This document shows positions 53,080 through 61,587 of a DNA stretch of 64,000 nt, piece by piece (within the stretch, counting starts at the first letter, position 1; the number at the start of each line of letters is the position of its first letter). This stretch comes from JBCAXA01 sp038749025 (lineage in GTDB: Bacteria; Pseudomonadota; Gammaproteobacteria; Steroidobacterales; Woeseiaceae), in assembly GCA_038749025.1 (NCBI GenBank), contig JBCDIL010000017.1, positions 9,954-73,953 of the forward strand, given 5' to 3'. A program made the position numbers and the translations under genes. The notes beneath the pieces are model-generated. The model was given only the letters and a program-made list of their open reading frames with translations. It was not told the DNA's origin and made no database searches.

Positions 53080-54405
53080 GTGCGCTTGAGGCACGGTATA
53101 ACGGCAATTTTCGTAGGCCTGGGGCTGATCGGTTGCGAACCGCCGGCGGACGAGCCGCCGCAACTGCCCATGGGTGTCTGGCAAGCCGCCCTGGAGCTGC
53201 CCGGCGGCAAGACGCCGTTCGGTTTAGAGTTCGGTCGGGAGGGCGACAGCGGCTATCGCGCGACCCTGCTCAATGGCCACGAACGCGTGACGGTCCCGAA
53301 TGTCACGTTCGATAGCGAAACGGGTGACCTGTCGTTGGTTTTCCCAGCGTTCGGCAATCGTATCGATGCCACCCTGCAAGACGGCGTGTTAGTCGGAAAC
53401 TTGCGCAAACTGCAACGGACTGAGATTCAGGTTATTCCGTTCTCCGCCAAGCCAGGCACCGTAGCGGACGCCACCGCGCTATCGCAGGTTGACCTATCGG
53501 GGCGTTGGGAGGTCACGTTTACCGAAGACGATGGCAGTACCTATCCCGCCGTCGGTGAATTTGCGCAGCGCGGTGACCGGCTGTTCGGCACGTTTCTGAC
53601 GACGACAGCCGATTACCGCTACCTCGGTGGTCGCGTCGATGGCAACACAATGACGTTATCCACCTTCGATGGCGCACACGCCTTTCTGTTTCGTGGTGAG
53701 GTTCGCCCTAACGGTAATTTGACCGGTGAGTTTTGGTCTGGCCTCGCGTCATACGAAACCTTCGTCGCAATACGCAACAAAGACGCCCGGCTGCCAGACG
53801 CCAACCAGCTGACCTATTTGAACCCGGGTTACGAGCGTTTTGAATTCGAATTCGAAGACGTTAACGGCAATGTCGTGCGCTTCGATGACCCGCGTTTCGA
53901 CGGCAAGGTGGTTATTGTGACCTTAGCCGGGAGCTGGTGCCCGAACTGTCATGATGAGGCAGCGTTTATGGCCCCACTGTATGACAAATACCGCGACCAG
54001 GGTCTCGAGATCGTCGCCTTGATGTTCGAACACGTGGGTTCGGATAAAGAGGCAGCCCGTCGTCAGGTCGGCGCGTTCCGCGACAAGTTCGCAATTAACT
54101 ACGAAACGCTGATCGCTGGAACATCAGACAAGGACCAAGCCAGTGAATTGCTGCCGTCATTGAACGCAGTAATGGCGTTTCCGACAACAGTATTCATCGA
54201 TAGCAACGGCGGCGTCCGGCGCATACATACCGGTTTCTCGGGCCCCGGCACCGGCGAACACTACACAGAACTCACGAGCGAATTTACGGCCTTTATCGAA
54301 ACGCTGCTCGCCGAAGCTAATGCCACCGACGCAGCGGCCGAAGCAGTGGAAGAGGGTGCGGCGCCCGCTGACGAGGCTGTCGCAACGCCCGAGACAGAGG
54401 GTTAA
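53080..54405 (+). CDS. TlpA-like thioredoxin lipoprotein
   Basis: A 441-residue periplasmic lipoprotein with signal and lipobox GLGLIGC. Residues 30-245 form a beta-rich domain of unknown role, and about 255-405 are a TlpA/peroxiredoxin-like thioredoxin fold. The redox site is SWCPNC (Cys287 and Cys290), CPNC being an unusual CxxC dipeptide. An acidic Ala-rich tail ends the protein. GTG 53080 has AAGGAG upstream. It probably reduces or transfers disulfides in the periplasm. Linkage with the ABC exporter suggests a shared transcript. Confidence 0.9.
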   Translation: MRLRHGITAIFVGLGLIGCEPPADEPPQLPMGVWQAALELPGGKTPFGLEFGREGDSGYRATLLNGHERVTVPNVTFDSETGDLSLVFPAFGNRIDATLQDGVLVGNLRKLQRTEIQVIPFSAKPGTVADATALSQVDLSGRWEVTFTEDDGSTYPAVGEFAQRGDRLFGTFLTTTADYRYLGGRVDGNTMTLSTFDGAHAFLFRGEVRPNGNLTGEFWSGLASYETFVAIRNKDARLPDANQLTYLNPGYERFEFEFEDVNGNVVRFDDPRFDGKVVIVTLAGSWCPNCHDEAAFMAPLYDKYRDQGLEIVALMFEHVGSDKEAARRQVGAFRDKFAINYETLIAGTSDKDQASELLPSLNAVMAFPTTVFIDSNGGVRRIHTGFSGPGTGEHYTELTSEFTAFIETLLAEANATDAAAEAVEEGAAPADEAVATPETEG

Positions 54406-54407
54406 CG

Positions 54408-54890
54408 ATGCCATCGTTCGATATCGTGTCCGAGGTGGACATGCACGAAGCGCAAAATGCGGTTGACCAGGCCAACAAGGAAGTCAGCACGCGGTTCGAC
54501 TTCAAAGGAACGAATTCGAGTTTTTCGCTGCAGGAGTCGGCGATTGAACTCGACGGCGAGGTATCGTTTCAACTGGACCAGATGCGCGGCATTCTGACCG
54601 AAAAAATGTCACGCCGGGGCATCGATGTCGGCTGCCTCGATACCGGCACACCGATCACCAGCGGCCAACGCGCCAAGCAGACCATTACAATCCGGCAAGG
54701 CCTAGACAGCGACTTTGCTAAACGCATCGTCAAAGATGTCAAAGCGTCGAAACTAAAAGTCCAATGCGCCATTCAAGGCGATAAGGTGCGAGTCACCGGC
54801 AAAAAGCGCGACGATCTACAGCAATGCATCGCCTTACTGCGAGACGCAGACCTCGGTCTGCCGCTGCAGTTTGAGAATTTCCGGGACTAA
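54408..54890 (+). CDS. yajQ: YajQ-family nucleotide-binding protein
   Basis: A 160-residue cytoplasmic protein of the YajQ family, members of which bind cyclic di-GMP and some RNA or nucleotides. Starts MPSFDIVSEVDMHEAQNAVDQANKEVSTRFDFKGT and has FAKRIVKDVKASKLKVQCAIQGDKVRVTGKKRDDLQ, both hallmark stretches. ATG 54408 lies two bases after the TlpA-like gene, suggesting coupling. Confidence 0.95.
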   Translation: MPSFDIVSEVDMHEAQNAVDQANKEVSTRFDFKGTNSSFSLQESAIELDGEVSFQLDQMRGILTEKMSRRGIDVGCLDTGTPITSGQRAKQTITIRQGLDSDFAKRIVKDVKASKLKVQCAIQGDKVRVTGKKRDDLQQCIALLRDADLGLPLQFENFRD

Positions 54891-54908
54891 ACGCCGACTC
54901 GGCAACTC

Positions 54909-57647
54909 GTGGCTGCCTCCAAACAAAGCCTTCGCCAAGGCGATTTAGACTTTACCGAGCACACGCGTGCACTGCGTGCGGAGGTTCGGCGGCTCGGTGA
55001 AATGACCGGCGAGCTGTTGCGCGAGCAAGGCGGTGAACATCTCTACGAGCTCGTCGAGACCGCGCGGCAACTAGCAATCCGCCGCCGCGAGGGCGATCTT
55101 AGCGTCGGCCGAGCACTGCACGAGCTGCTATCCGGCCTCAACGCCGCCACGGCAGACGATATAGCGCGGGCTTTTTCAACCTATTTCCATTTGGTGAATG
55201 CTGCCGAGAAAGTGCACCGAATTCGGCGGCGGCGCGAATACCTGACTGACGAGAGCCGACCGATGCCGCGGGGTCTCGATCGAACCTTCGTCTTGCTGCG
55301 TGAGCAAGGCTTCGGCATCGATGAGCTGCAGACCTTGCTCGATCAACTCGATATTGAACCGGTATTCACCGGGCAACCGACCGAGCCGACGCGGCGTACC
55401 ATCCTGCGCAAAGAGCAGAACATCGTCCGCATGCTGGTCGCGATGCTCGATCCAACGTTGCCGCCACAAGAACGACGGGCTTACGAGGCCAAGATCCGCA
55501 CCGAGGTCACAACGATCTGGCAAACGGACGAAAACCCCTCCGAAGCGATGACGGTGGCGGATGAATTGGAACATGTCCTGTTTTTTCTGACCGATGTTCT
55601 GTACCGGGTCGTACCACCGGTCTACGAGAATATGCGTGAAGCGCTGGTTCGCGCCTACGGCGACGAGGGTCGGGCGATCAGGCTACCGACACTGTTCCGG
55701 TTCGCTTCGTGGGTGGGCGCCGATCTTGATGGCAACCCCAACATTAACGCCAAGACAATTCGCAAAACGCTCACTCGGCAGCGCTCGTTAATCCTCAATC
55801 TGTATTTCGAGGAATGCGGCCGTCTTGCAACGCAGTTGAGTCAGACTCTCAGCCGGACCAGCGTCACCGAGGGAATATTGGAGCGAATCTCGGAATACCG
55901 TGAGCATTTTCCCGATGCGATGCACGCCGTTCCGGCGCGCCATCGCGAGATGCCGTATCGGGTTTATCTGCGTTTGGTACAAGCCCGCATCAAATCGACG
56001 TTCGACGACAGCGTGTTTCCCTATACGGACGCGGCCGAGTTCGAGGCGGACATTCGCCGACTGGAGGTCAGTCTCGCCGACAACCGCGGCCGTAACGCCG
56101 GCTACCATCCGGTACGGCGTTTTCTGCGGCGCATCCAAACCTTCGGCTTTCACCTACTCAGTCTGGATATCCGCCAGAACGCAAAGATTCATCGCCAGGT
56201 CGTCGGCGCAGGTCTCGGCGATAGCGAGTGGCTGCAGCGCACACCGGATGAGCGGGTAGCCGCCATCTGTGCCGCGCTCGATTCACGGGAACCCCCCGAT
56301 GAAGAAAGCGACACACTAACGCGCAAGACGCTCGCTGTCTTCCAAGCGATTGCTTATGCCCATCGACGCTACGGTGCCGGTGCAATAGGGCCGTTCATCA
56401 TCAGTCAATGCGAAGGACCGGACGATGTCTTGGCGGTCTTGTTGCTGGCACAGTGGGGCGAGATGTCGAACCGGCGCGGTGAAGTGGCCCTCGATGTGGC
56501 GCCGATGTTTGAGACCGATACCGACCTCATCGGCGGTAACGCGATGATCCATCGTCTCCTGGCAATCCCACAATACCGGCAACATCTTGAGCGCCGTAAG
56601 CATCGGCAAGTCGTCATGCTCGGCTACTCGCATTCCAACAAAGACGGTGGCATCGCATCATCTCGGTGGGCGCTCTATCAAGCGCAGCAAACCCTCGTCC
56701 ATGATTTCGATGACACCGACATTGAAATTGTGTTGTTCCACGGGCGCGGCGGCAGCATAAGCCGTGGTGGCTCGAATACACGCAGTGCGGTTCGGAGCGC
56801 ACCACCCGGCACGATCGGTGGCCACTTGCGCGTCACCGAACAAGGCGAAACGATTAACGAGAAGTACGGACTTCGCAATATCGCTTTGCGTAATCTTGAA
56901 CAATCGATCAGCTCGGTGGCGTGGGCCAGTAGGGAGCCGCTTCGCAACGTCGGGCTACGAAAAGACTGGGTCGATACGATGAACACCATCGCCACCGAGA
57001 GCCGGCGCGCTTACCGGGAGTTGGTCGTCGATACCCCTCGGTTCGTCGATTATTTTCGCGCAGCCACCCCGATCGATGTTATCGAGAGTATGCAAGTCGG
57101 CACGCGCCCGACCGACCAAGCAAACGGACGCGGTATCGACAACTTGCGCGCGATACCGTGGGTGTTCGCGTGGACGCAGAGTCGGCACATGTTGCCTGGG
57201 TGGTATGGCGTCGGCACTGGTATCGGCAAAGCACTCGAACAATACGGCGAAGAACGCCTACTCGAGATGGCCCACGAATGGCCGTTTTTCGGCATCATGC
57301 TGCACGACGTCGAGATCGTGATGGGCAAGACGGACTTGGCGACAGCCGTCGAATACTCACAGCTCGCCGAAGACCTGCACGAGCGGATCTTCCCGCGTAT
57401 CGCGGCGGAATATGACAACACCCGGACACAACTGTTGGCGCTCACCGAACACGCTGTACTGCTCGAAGAAGATCGCGTGTTGCGCCGAGCGATCCGGCTT
57501 CGTAATCCGTACCTGGATCCGATGAACGTTCTACAGATCGACTTGCTAAAGCGCTGGCGCGCCGGTGATCGCCAGGACGAGGGCATCAAGAACGCCTTGT
57601 TCGAAACGGTAAACGGTATCGTGCAAGGCCTTCAAGCCACCGGCTAA
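54909..57647 (+). CDS. ppc: Phosphoenolpyruvate carboxylase homologue with altered catalytic motifs
   Basis: A 912-residue member of the PEPC family, which carboxylates phosphoenolpyruvate to oxaloacetate. Most of the family is intact: SLDIRQNAKIH, PMFETDTDL (Glu535), FHGRGGSISRGG (His611, Arg613, Arg619), IPWVFAWTQSR and KTD. But two signature sites differ. The catalytic HPTE, normally AHPTE, is GQPTE with Gln156 at the essential His position (His138 in E. coli). The Mg-ligand GYSDS is GYSHS, with His575 where Asp543 of E. coli is. The C-terminus ends QATG where NTG is usual (Asn that binds the aspartate inhibitor). The overall subfamily resembles Xanthomonas-type PEPC. It may be a weaker or different activity. 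GTG 54909 is used. Confidence 0.9.
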   Translation: MAASKQSLRQGDLDFTEHTRALRAEVRRLGEMTGELLREQGGEHLYELVETARQLAIRRREGDLSVGRALHELLSGLNAATADDIARAFSTYFHLVNAAEKVHRIRRRREYLTDESRPMPRGLDRTFVLLREQGFGIDELQTLLDQLDIEPVFTGQPTEPTRRTILRKEQNIVRMLVAMLDPTLPPQERRAYEAKIRTEVTTIWQTDENPSEAMTVADELEHVLFFLTDVLYRVVPPVYENMREALVRAYGDEGRAIRLPTLFRFASWVGADLDGNPNINAKTIRKTLTRQRSLILNLYFEECGRLATQLSQTLSRTSVTEGILERISEYREHFPDAMHAVPARHREMPYRVYLRLVQARIKSTFDDSVFPYTDAAEFEADIRRLEVSLADNRGRNAGYHPVRRFLRRIQTFGFHLLSLDIRQNAKIHRQVVGAGLGDSEWLQRTPDERVAAICAALDSREPPDEESDTLTRKTLAVFQAIAYAHRRYGAGAIGPFIISQCEGPDDVLAVLLLAQWGEMSNRRGEVALDVAPMFETDTDLIGGNAMIHRLLAIPQYRQHLERRKHRQVVMLGYSHSNKDGGIASSRWALYQAQQTLVHDFDDTDIEIVLFHGRGGSISRGGSNTRSAVRSAPPGTIGGHLRVTEQGETINEKYGLRNIALRNLEQSISSVAWASREPLRNVGLRKDWVDTMNTIATESRRAYRELVVDTPRFVDYFRAATPIDVIESMQVGTRPTDQANGRGIDNLRAIPWVFAWTQSRHMLPGWYGVGTGIGKALEQYGEERLLEMAHEWPFFGIMLHDVEIVMGKTDLATAVEYSQLAEDLHERIFPRIAAEYDNTRTQLLALTEHAVLLEEDRVLRRAIRLRNPYLDPMNVLQIDLLKRWRAGDRQDEGIKNALFETVNGIVQGLQATG

Positions 57648-57669
57648 GACATCGAAGGAGGCACCACAC

Positions 57670-57876
57670 GTGTTAGAAACGATTGGCTACGTTTGTTTGG
57701 GTATCGTCGCAGCCGTTTATGTCGTGCTGATGCTGACCGGCATCGTTGCGATGGGTGCGTTCAGTTGGATCGGACTGTTGCTCGCGATTGGCATCGGCGC
57801 GTTGTTCGTTAAGGTGCTCGCCGAACGAATCGCCAATAAAGAAGACGATCACTATTCGAAGAACGTGGAGCGCTAA
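57670..57876 (+). CDS. Small membrane protein
   Basis: A 68-residue protein with one or two hydrophobic segments (LETIGYVCLGIVAAVYVVLMLTG and SWIGLLLAIGIGALFVKVL) and a charged C-terminus (ANKEDDHYSKNVER). GTG 57670 is preceded by a strong AAGGAGG. It sits 22 bases after ppc and two bases before the YbjQ gene and is likely to be co-transcribed with both. I do not recognise the family, although a small membrane protein beside YbjQ is common in gammaproteobacteria. Confidence 0.75.
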   Translation: MLETIGYVCLGIVAAVYVVLMLTGIVAMGAFSWIGLLLAIGIGALFVKVLAERIANKEDDHYSKNVER

Positions 57877-57878
57877 CG

Positions 57879-58193
57879 ATGTTAATGACGACTCAAGATC
57901 GGTTCGAAGACCGCGAGATTACCGCGACGCTCGGCCTCGTCCGCGGCAATACCATTCGCGCCAGACATGTCGGTAAGGACATCCTCGCTGGTCTGCGCAG
58001 TATCGTCGGCGGCGAAATCGGTGAATACACAAAGATGTTGGCTGAGTCGCGCGAACAAGCGCTAGACCGGTTGCTGGCAGACGCGAAACGCTTGGGGGCC
58101 GACGGCGTTGTGGCGTTAAGATTCGAAACGGCACCGGTTATGCAAGGCGCAGCCGAGCTGCTCGCCTACGGGACGGCCGTTAAACTCGCTTAA
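57879..58193 (+). CDS. ybjQ: YbjQ (UPF0145) family protein
   Basis: A 104-residue YbjQ-type protein. The pattern ATLGLVRGNTIRARHVGKDILAGLRSIVGGEIGEYTKMLAESREQALDRLLADAKRLGADGVVALRFET is typical. The family forms pentamers and its heavy-metal-binding role is only suggested. ATG 57879 lies two bases after the small membrane gene. Confidence 0.9.
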   Translation: MLMTTQDRFEDREITATLGLVRGNTIRARHVGKDILAGLRSIVGGEIGEYTKMLAESREQALDRLLADAKRLGADGVVALRFETAPVMQGAAELLAYGTAVKLA

Positions 58194-58199
58194 GCGTCG

Positions 58200-58637
58200 C
58201 TAGTCGAGCAGCGGCGCATCGACATCGATCTCGCGGGCGTAGTCGCGTTCGGAAAGCGCGCGGTCGCGCACCGATATACCAGCGGTATGAACCGTCGCCG
58301 GGTCGCCGCTGACCAGTGGATGCCAATCCGGTAACGGCTCGTCGAGCCAGCGAAGGCGGTAAGCACAGGTGGGCGGCAAGCTCGCGTAGTCTCGCTCACT
58401 GGCGCCGCGAACCTGAATGCAGCCAGGCACGTACCGGCGCCGATGGGCGTAGTACTGACAGCGGCAAGTCATCGTATCGAGTAAGCGGCATGCAATAGCG
58501 GTGTAAACGATATCGCCGCTAGCGTCGTCTTCGAGTTTGTGCAAGCAACACAAACCGCAGCCATCGCACAGCGATTCCCATTCTTGCTCGCTCAATTGGT
58601 CCAGCGATTTCGTTTCCCAGAACTTAGTGTCTGCCAC
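58200..58637 (-). CDS. YcgN (UPF0260) cysteine-cluster protein
   Basis: A 145-residue protein with the YcgN cysteine cluster: WESLCDGCGLCCLHKLEDD, then DTMTCRCQYYAHRRRYVPGC and LPPTCAYRLRW. The Cys pattern resembles zinc- or iron-sulfur-binding. GTG 58637 has AAGGA about eleven bases upstream. Its start is divergent from the photolyase gene, about 100 bases away. Function unknown. Confidence 0.9.
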   Translation of the reverse strand: MADTKFWETKSLDQLSEQEWESLCDGCGLCCLHKLEDDASGDIVYTAIACRLLDTMTCRCQYYAHRRRYVPGCIQVRGASERDYASLPPTCAYRLRWLDEPLPDWHPLVSGDPATVHTAGISVRDRALSERDYAREIDVDAPLLD

Positions 58638-58736
58638 GTGTCGATGATTCCTTGGCGAATGCCCGGTAACGGATCGACCGTCGCCGATCGCACCGTGCCA
58701 TACTTTTGGCCGTTTTTCTCACGCAGCGCAAGGCTT

Positions 58737-60170
58737 ATGAGTTCTACCGCTATCGTTTGGTTTCGCCGCGACCTTCGCTTGGCGGATAACCCGGCGCTGA
58801 GCGCCGCGCTGAAGGCACATACCAGCGTTATCCCGGTGTTCATGGCGGACGATGCTGACGACCCGTGGGCTCCGGGAGGTGCCTCGATGGCGTGGCTACA
58901 CCGTAGCCTGATTGCCCTCAATGCCGCGTTGTCTCGCCTCGGCAGCCGACTCATCGTTCGTGACGGTCCGGCCGACAATGCCCTCGATGCGATGATCGCT
59001 GAGACCGGTGCCGATGCCGTCTACTGGAACCGTTTGTACGACCCGCATACCCGGCGACGTGACGAAACGCTTAAGCGGCGCTGGCGGGAACGCGGGCTGG
59101 ATGCCCGCAGCTTTAACGGCAATTTGCTGATCGAGCCATGGGAAGTAGAAACCGGGACCGGCAATCCTTACAAAGTGTTCACGCCGTTTTGGCGCAACGC
59201 CAGCCAGCGCATTCCAGGCCGCGAACCCTACACCAAACCGCGAAACCTAAAGCCACCGACGAAATGGCCGGAGACACTGCCGATCGAGGCGCTAGCGTTG
59301 GCGCCGCGCATTCGCTGGGACGATGGATTTTGGGAGGTGTTCACACCGGGCGAAGAGGGCGCTCATGCGGCCTTACGGCGTTTTCGCCGGGGCGCGATCA
59401 CCGGCTATCACGAGATGCGTGACGTTCCAGCCGACGATGGCGTCTCACAGCTATCGGCCCATTTACACTTCGGTGAGATATCACCGTTGGCGGTTTGGAA
59501 CGGTGCTGGCAGTGCGCCGGGTGCGCCGCCGGTCGATGTCGAGCATTTTCAGCGCGAGCTAGGGTGGCGCGAATTCGCCCATCACGTGCTGTACCACTTC
59601 GACCGCACACCGACAGAGCCGCTGAATGCGAAGTATCGCAACTTTCCATGGCGAGACGGCCACGAGCCGCTGCTGGCGGCGTGGCAGCGCGGCCAGACCG
59701 GTATCCCATTGGTCGATGCCGGGATGCGCCAGCTGTGGCAAACCGGCTGGATGCATAACCGCGTGAGGATGGTCGTCGCCTCGTTCTTGGTGAAGAATAT
59801 CCGCGCGCCATGGCTCGATGGGGCACGGTGGTTTTGGGATACCCTGGTCGATGGGGATCTCGCCAGCAATACACTGGGGTGGCAGTGGGCAGCTGGCTGT
59901 GGTGCCGATGCGGCGCCGTATTTCCGCGTTTTTAACCCGGTGCTCCAAAGCAAGAAATTCGACAAAGCCGGCGACTACATTCGCCGGTTCGTCCCCGAAC
60001 TTAGCCAGCTCGATAGCAAAGCGATCCATGAGCCTTGGCTGCACAGCGGTGCGGGTTTTTCGCCAGGCAAAGACTATCCGCTGCCGATCGTAGACCTGAA
60101 AACCAGTCGGGAAGAGGCGTTGGCCGCCCTCGCTGCACTAGATCCCAGCAAGCAAAGTGCGAAGACCTGA
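58737..60170 (+). CDS. phrB: Deoxyribodipyrimidine photolyase
   Basis: A blue-light enzyme that repairs cyclobutane pyrimidine dimers in DNA with FADH-. The N-terminal antenna domain starts STAIVWFRRDLRLADNPALSAAL, and the FAD-binding catalytic domain carries WREFAHHVLYHF, QTGIPLVDAGMRQLWQTGWMHNRVRMVVASFLVKN and YIRRFVPEL. Length of 477 is normal for class I. ATG 58737 has AAGG upstream; the longer frame is a shadow of the YcgN gene. Its stop overlaps a palindrome just before oxyR. Confidence 0.95.
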   Translation: MSSTAIVWFRRDLRLADNPALSAALKAHTSVIPVFMADDADDPWAPGGASMAWLHRSLIALNAALSRLGSRLIVRDGPADNALDAMIAETGADAVYWNRLYDPHTRRRDETLKRRWRERGLDARSFNGNLLIEPWEVETGTGNPYKVFTPFWRNASQRIPGREPYTKPRNLKPPTKWPETLPIEALALAPRIRWDDGFWEVFTPGEEGAHAALRRFRRGAITGYHEMRDVPADDGVSQLSAHLHFGEISPLAVWNGAGSAPGAPPVDVEHFQRELGWREFAHHVLYHFDRTPTEPLNAKYRNFPWRDGHEPLLAAWQRGQTGIPLVDAGMRQLWQTGWMHNRVRMVVASFLVKNIRAPWLDGARWFWDTLVDGDLASNTLGWQWAAGCGADAAPYFRVFNPVLQSKKFDKAGDYIRRFVPELSQLDSKAIHEPWLHSGAGFSPGKDYPLPIVDLKTSREEALAALAALDPSKQSAKT

Positions 60171-60186
60171 TAGCATTTGCGCTATC
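60169..60186 (+). promoter_or_regulatory. Palindrome before oxyR, possible LysR-type operator
   Basis: GATAGC and GCTATC form a perfect inverted repeat with a 6-base spacer, 20 bases before the oxyR GTG and overlapping the photolyase stop. ATAG and CTAT are 8 bases apart; the OxyR consensus half-site has ATAG-N7-CTAT, so spacing differs by one and this is not a clean OxyR box. LysR-type regulators often act on their own promoter, so autoregulation is likely. Confidence 0.45.
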
Positions 60187-60205
60187 ACACCGTACGAGAC
60201 CGACT

Positions 60206-61123
60206 GTGAAAGTCCCAGGCAACGTTAATCTGCGCATGTTGAGCTACCTCGTCGCGCTGGATGAGACGCGACACTTCGGCAAAGCCGCCGAAGCCTGTTT
60301 CGTCAGCCAGCCAACGTTATCTGCACAGCTAAAAAAACTAGAAGACCTACTGGGTGTCGCGCTCATCGAGCGCCAACCCGGCAACATCATGTTGACAAGC
60401 GTCGGCGAGAAGGTGGTTGTCAAAGCGCGTGCGATGTTGCGCACCGCTGGCGAAATCGATGACATCGCGCAAACCAGTCGCGACCCCTTTAGCGGGCAAC
60501 TGCGTATAGGGCTGATTCCAACCTTGGGTCCGTATTTGCTGCCGCACATCGTGGCAGCGCTGCGTCACGAGCTGCCGCATCTCGAATGTCGCTTCCTGGA
60601 ATACCAGACAGACCCTGTTTTAAAGCGCCTGCGCGACGGCGACATCGACGTCGTCTTGCTCGCGCTACCGATCGATGACGACGGCCTAATCGTACGGGAG
60701 CTATTCGCCGAACCGTTTCGGTTAGCGGTACCGGCGAGTCACGATTTTGCCGACCGTGATGCGGTCGAAGTCGGTGACCTCGACGGGCAATCGCTGCTGC
60801 TCTTAGAAGATGGCCACTGCCTGCGCGATCAAGCGCTGGAAGTCTGTGCGATGTCGAGCGTTGAAGAGGATGGCGACTTTCGCGCAACCAGTCTCGAAAC
60901 GCTGCGCCACATGGTGGCCGCCGAAGCCGGCATCACGTTGCTGCCAGCCTTAGCGCTAGAGCCACCGGCGAGCCGTTTCGAGAGCGTGGTCGACTTACGC
61001 TTCGTCGATCCCGCCCCCACCCGACGCATCGCCGCCGTTTGGCGCAAAGCCGACGGTCGCGGCGAAGCGCTGAATCGATTCGCCGATGTCGTTACAGCCA
61101 GTGCCCCGCAATTGGCGGCCTAA
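60206..61123 (+). CDS. oxyR: OxyR hydrogen-peroxide-responsive LysR regulator
   Basis: A LysR-type regulator of 305 residues. The N-terminal winged helix-turn-helix (LRMLSYLVALDETRHFGKAAEACFVSQPTLSAQLKKLEDLLG) matches OxyR. The effector domain has the two redox cysteines in DGHCLRDQALEVC, the equivalent of Cys199 and Cys208 in E. coli, which form a disulfide when peroxide is sensed. GTG 60206 gives a start 11 residues before the family pattern. It overlaps the thioesterase gene by one base (TAATG). It likely controls antioxidant genes and perhaps the next two genes. Confidence 0.95.
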   Translation: MKVPGNVNLRMLSYLVALDETRHFGKAAEACFVSQPTLSAQLKKLEDLLGVALIERQPGNIMLTSVGEKVVVKARAMLRTAGEIDDIAQTSRDPFSGQLRIGLIPTLGPYLLPHIVAALRHELPHLECRFLEYQTDPVLKRLRDGDIDVVLLALPIDDDGLIVRELFAEPFRLAVPASHDFADRDAVEVGDLDGQSLLLLEDGHCLRDQALEVCAMSSVEEDGDFRATSLETLRHMVAAEAGITLLPALALEPPASRFESVVDLRFVDPAPTRRIAAVWRKADGRGEALNRFADVVTASAPQLAA

Positions 61124-61587
61124 TGAGCCCGACTGAGCTCACCACTTACCTGCACGAACATATCCCGCTGACCAAGACGATGGAACTCAAGGCGAGCGCG
61201 GCGGAGCCTAACCGTATCGTCTTGGATTTACCGCTAAACCCCAATCGGAATCATAAAGGTACTATGTTTGGCGGATCGTTAGCCTCGCTAGCGACGCTCG
61301 CCTGTTGGTCGCTGATTCACGTTCGGATGCGCAACGACAACCTCGCCGGCGACCTGGTTGTATCGCGCTCAACAATGTCCTACACGGCCCCCGTACAAAG
61401 CGCCTGTCAAGCGCGCTGCGTATTTGCCAACGAAGCGGCATGGTCGAAGTGCCGCCGGCTGCTGAATCGACGAGGTCGCAGCCGACTCGAGCTGTCGAGC
61501 GAGCTGAGCAGTGCTGGTCAATCCGTCGCGACCTTCGACGGCGAGTTCGGAATCGTTATTCCCGACTCGCTGGCAGACGTACAGTGA
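61123..61587 (+). CDS. Thioesterase-like protein, YiiD C-terminal domain family
   Basis: A 154-residue hotdog-fold protein of the kind found as the C-terminal domain of YiiD. The N-terminal LTTYLHEHIPLTKTMELKAS is followed by NRNHKGTMFGGSLASLATLACWSLI, the substrate-binding turn. A CoA or ACP thioester substrate is likely. ATG 61123 shares one base with the oxyR stop; the stop overlaps the cupin gene. No signal peptide is visible. Confidence 0.82.
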   Translation: MSPTELTTYLHEHIPLTKTMELKASAAEPNRIVLDLPLNPNRNHKGTMFGGSLASLATLACWSLIHVRMRNDNLAGDLVVSRSTMSYTAPVQSACQARCVFANEAAWSKCRRLLNRRGRSRLELSSELSSAGQSVATFDGEFGIVIPDSLADVQ

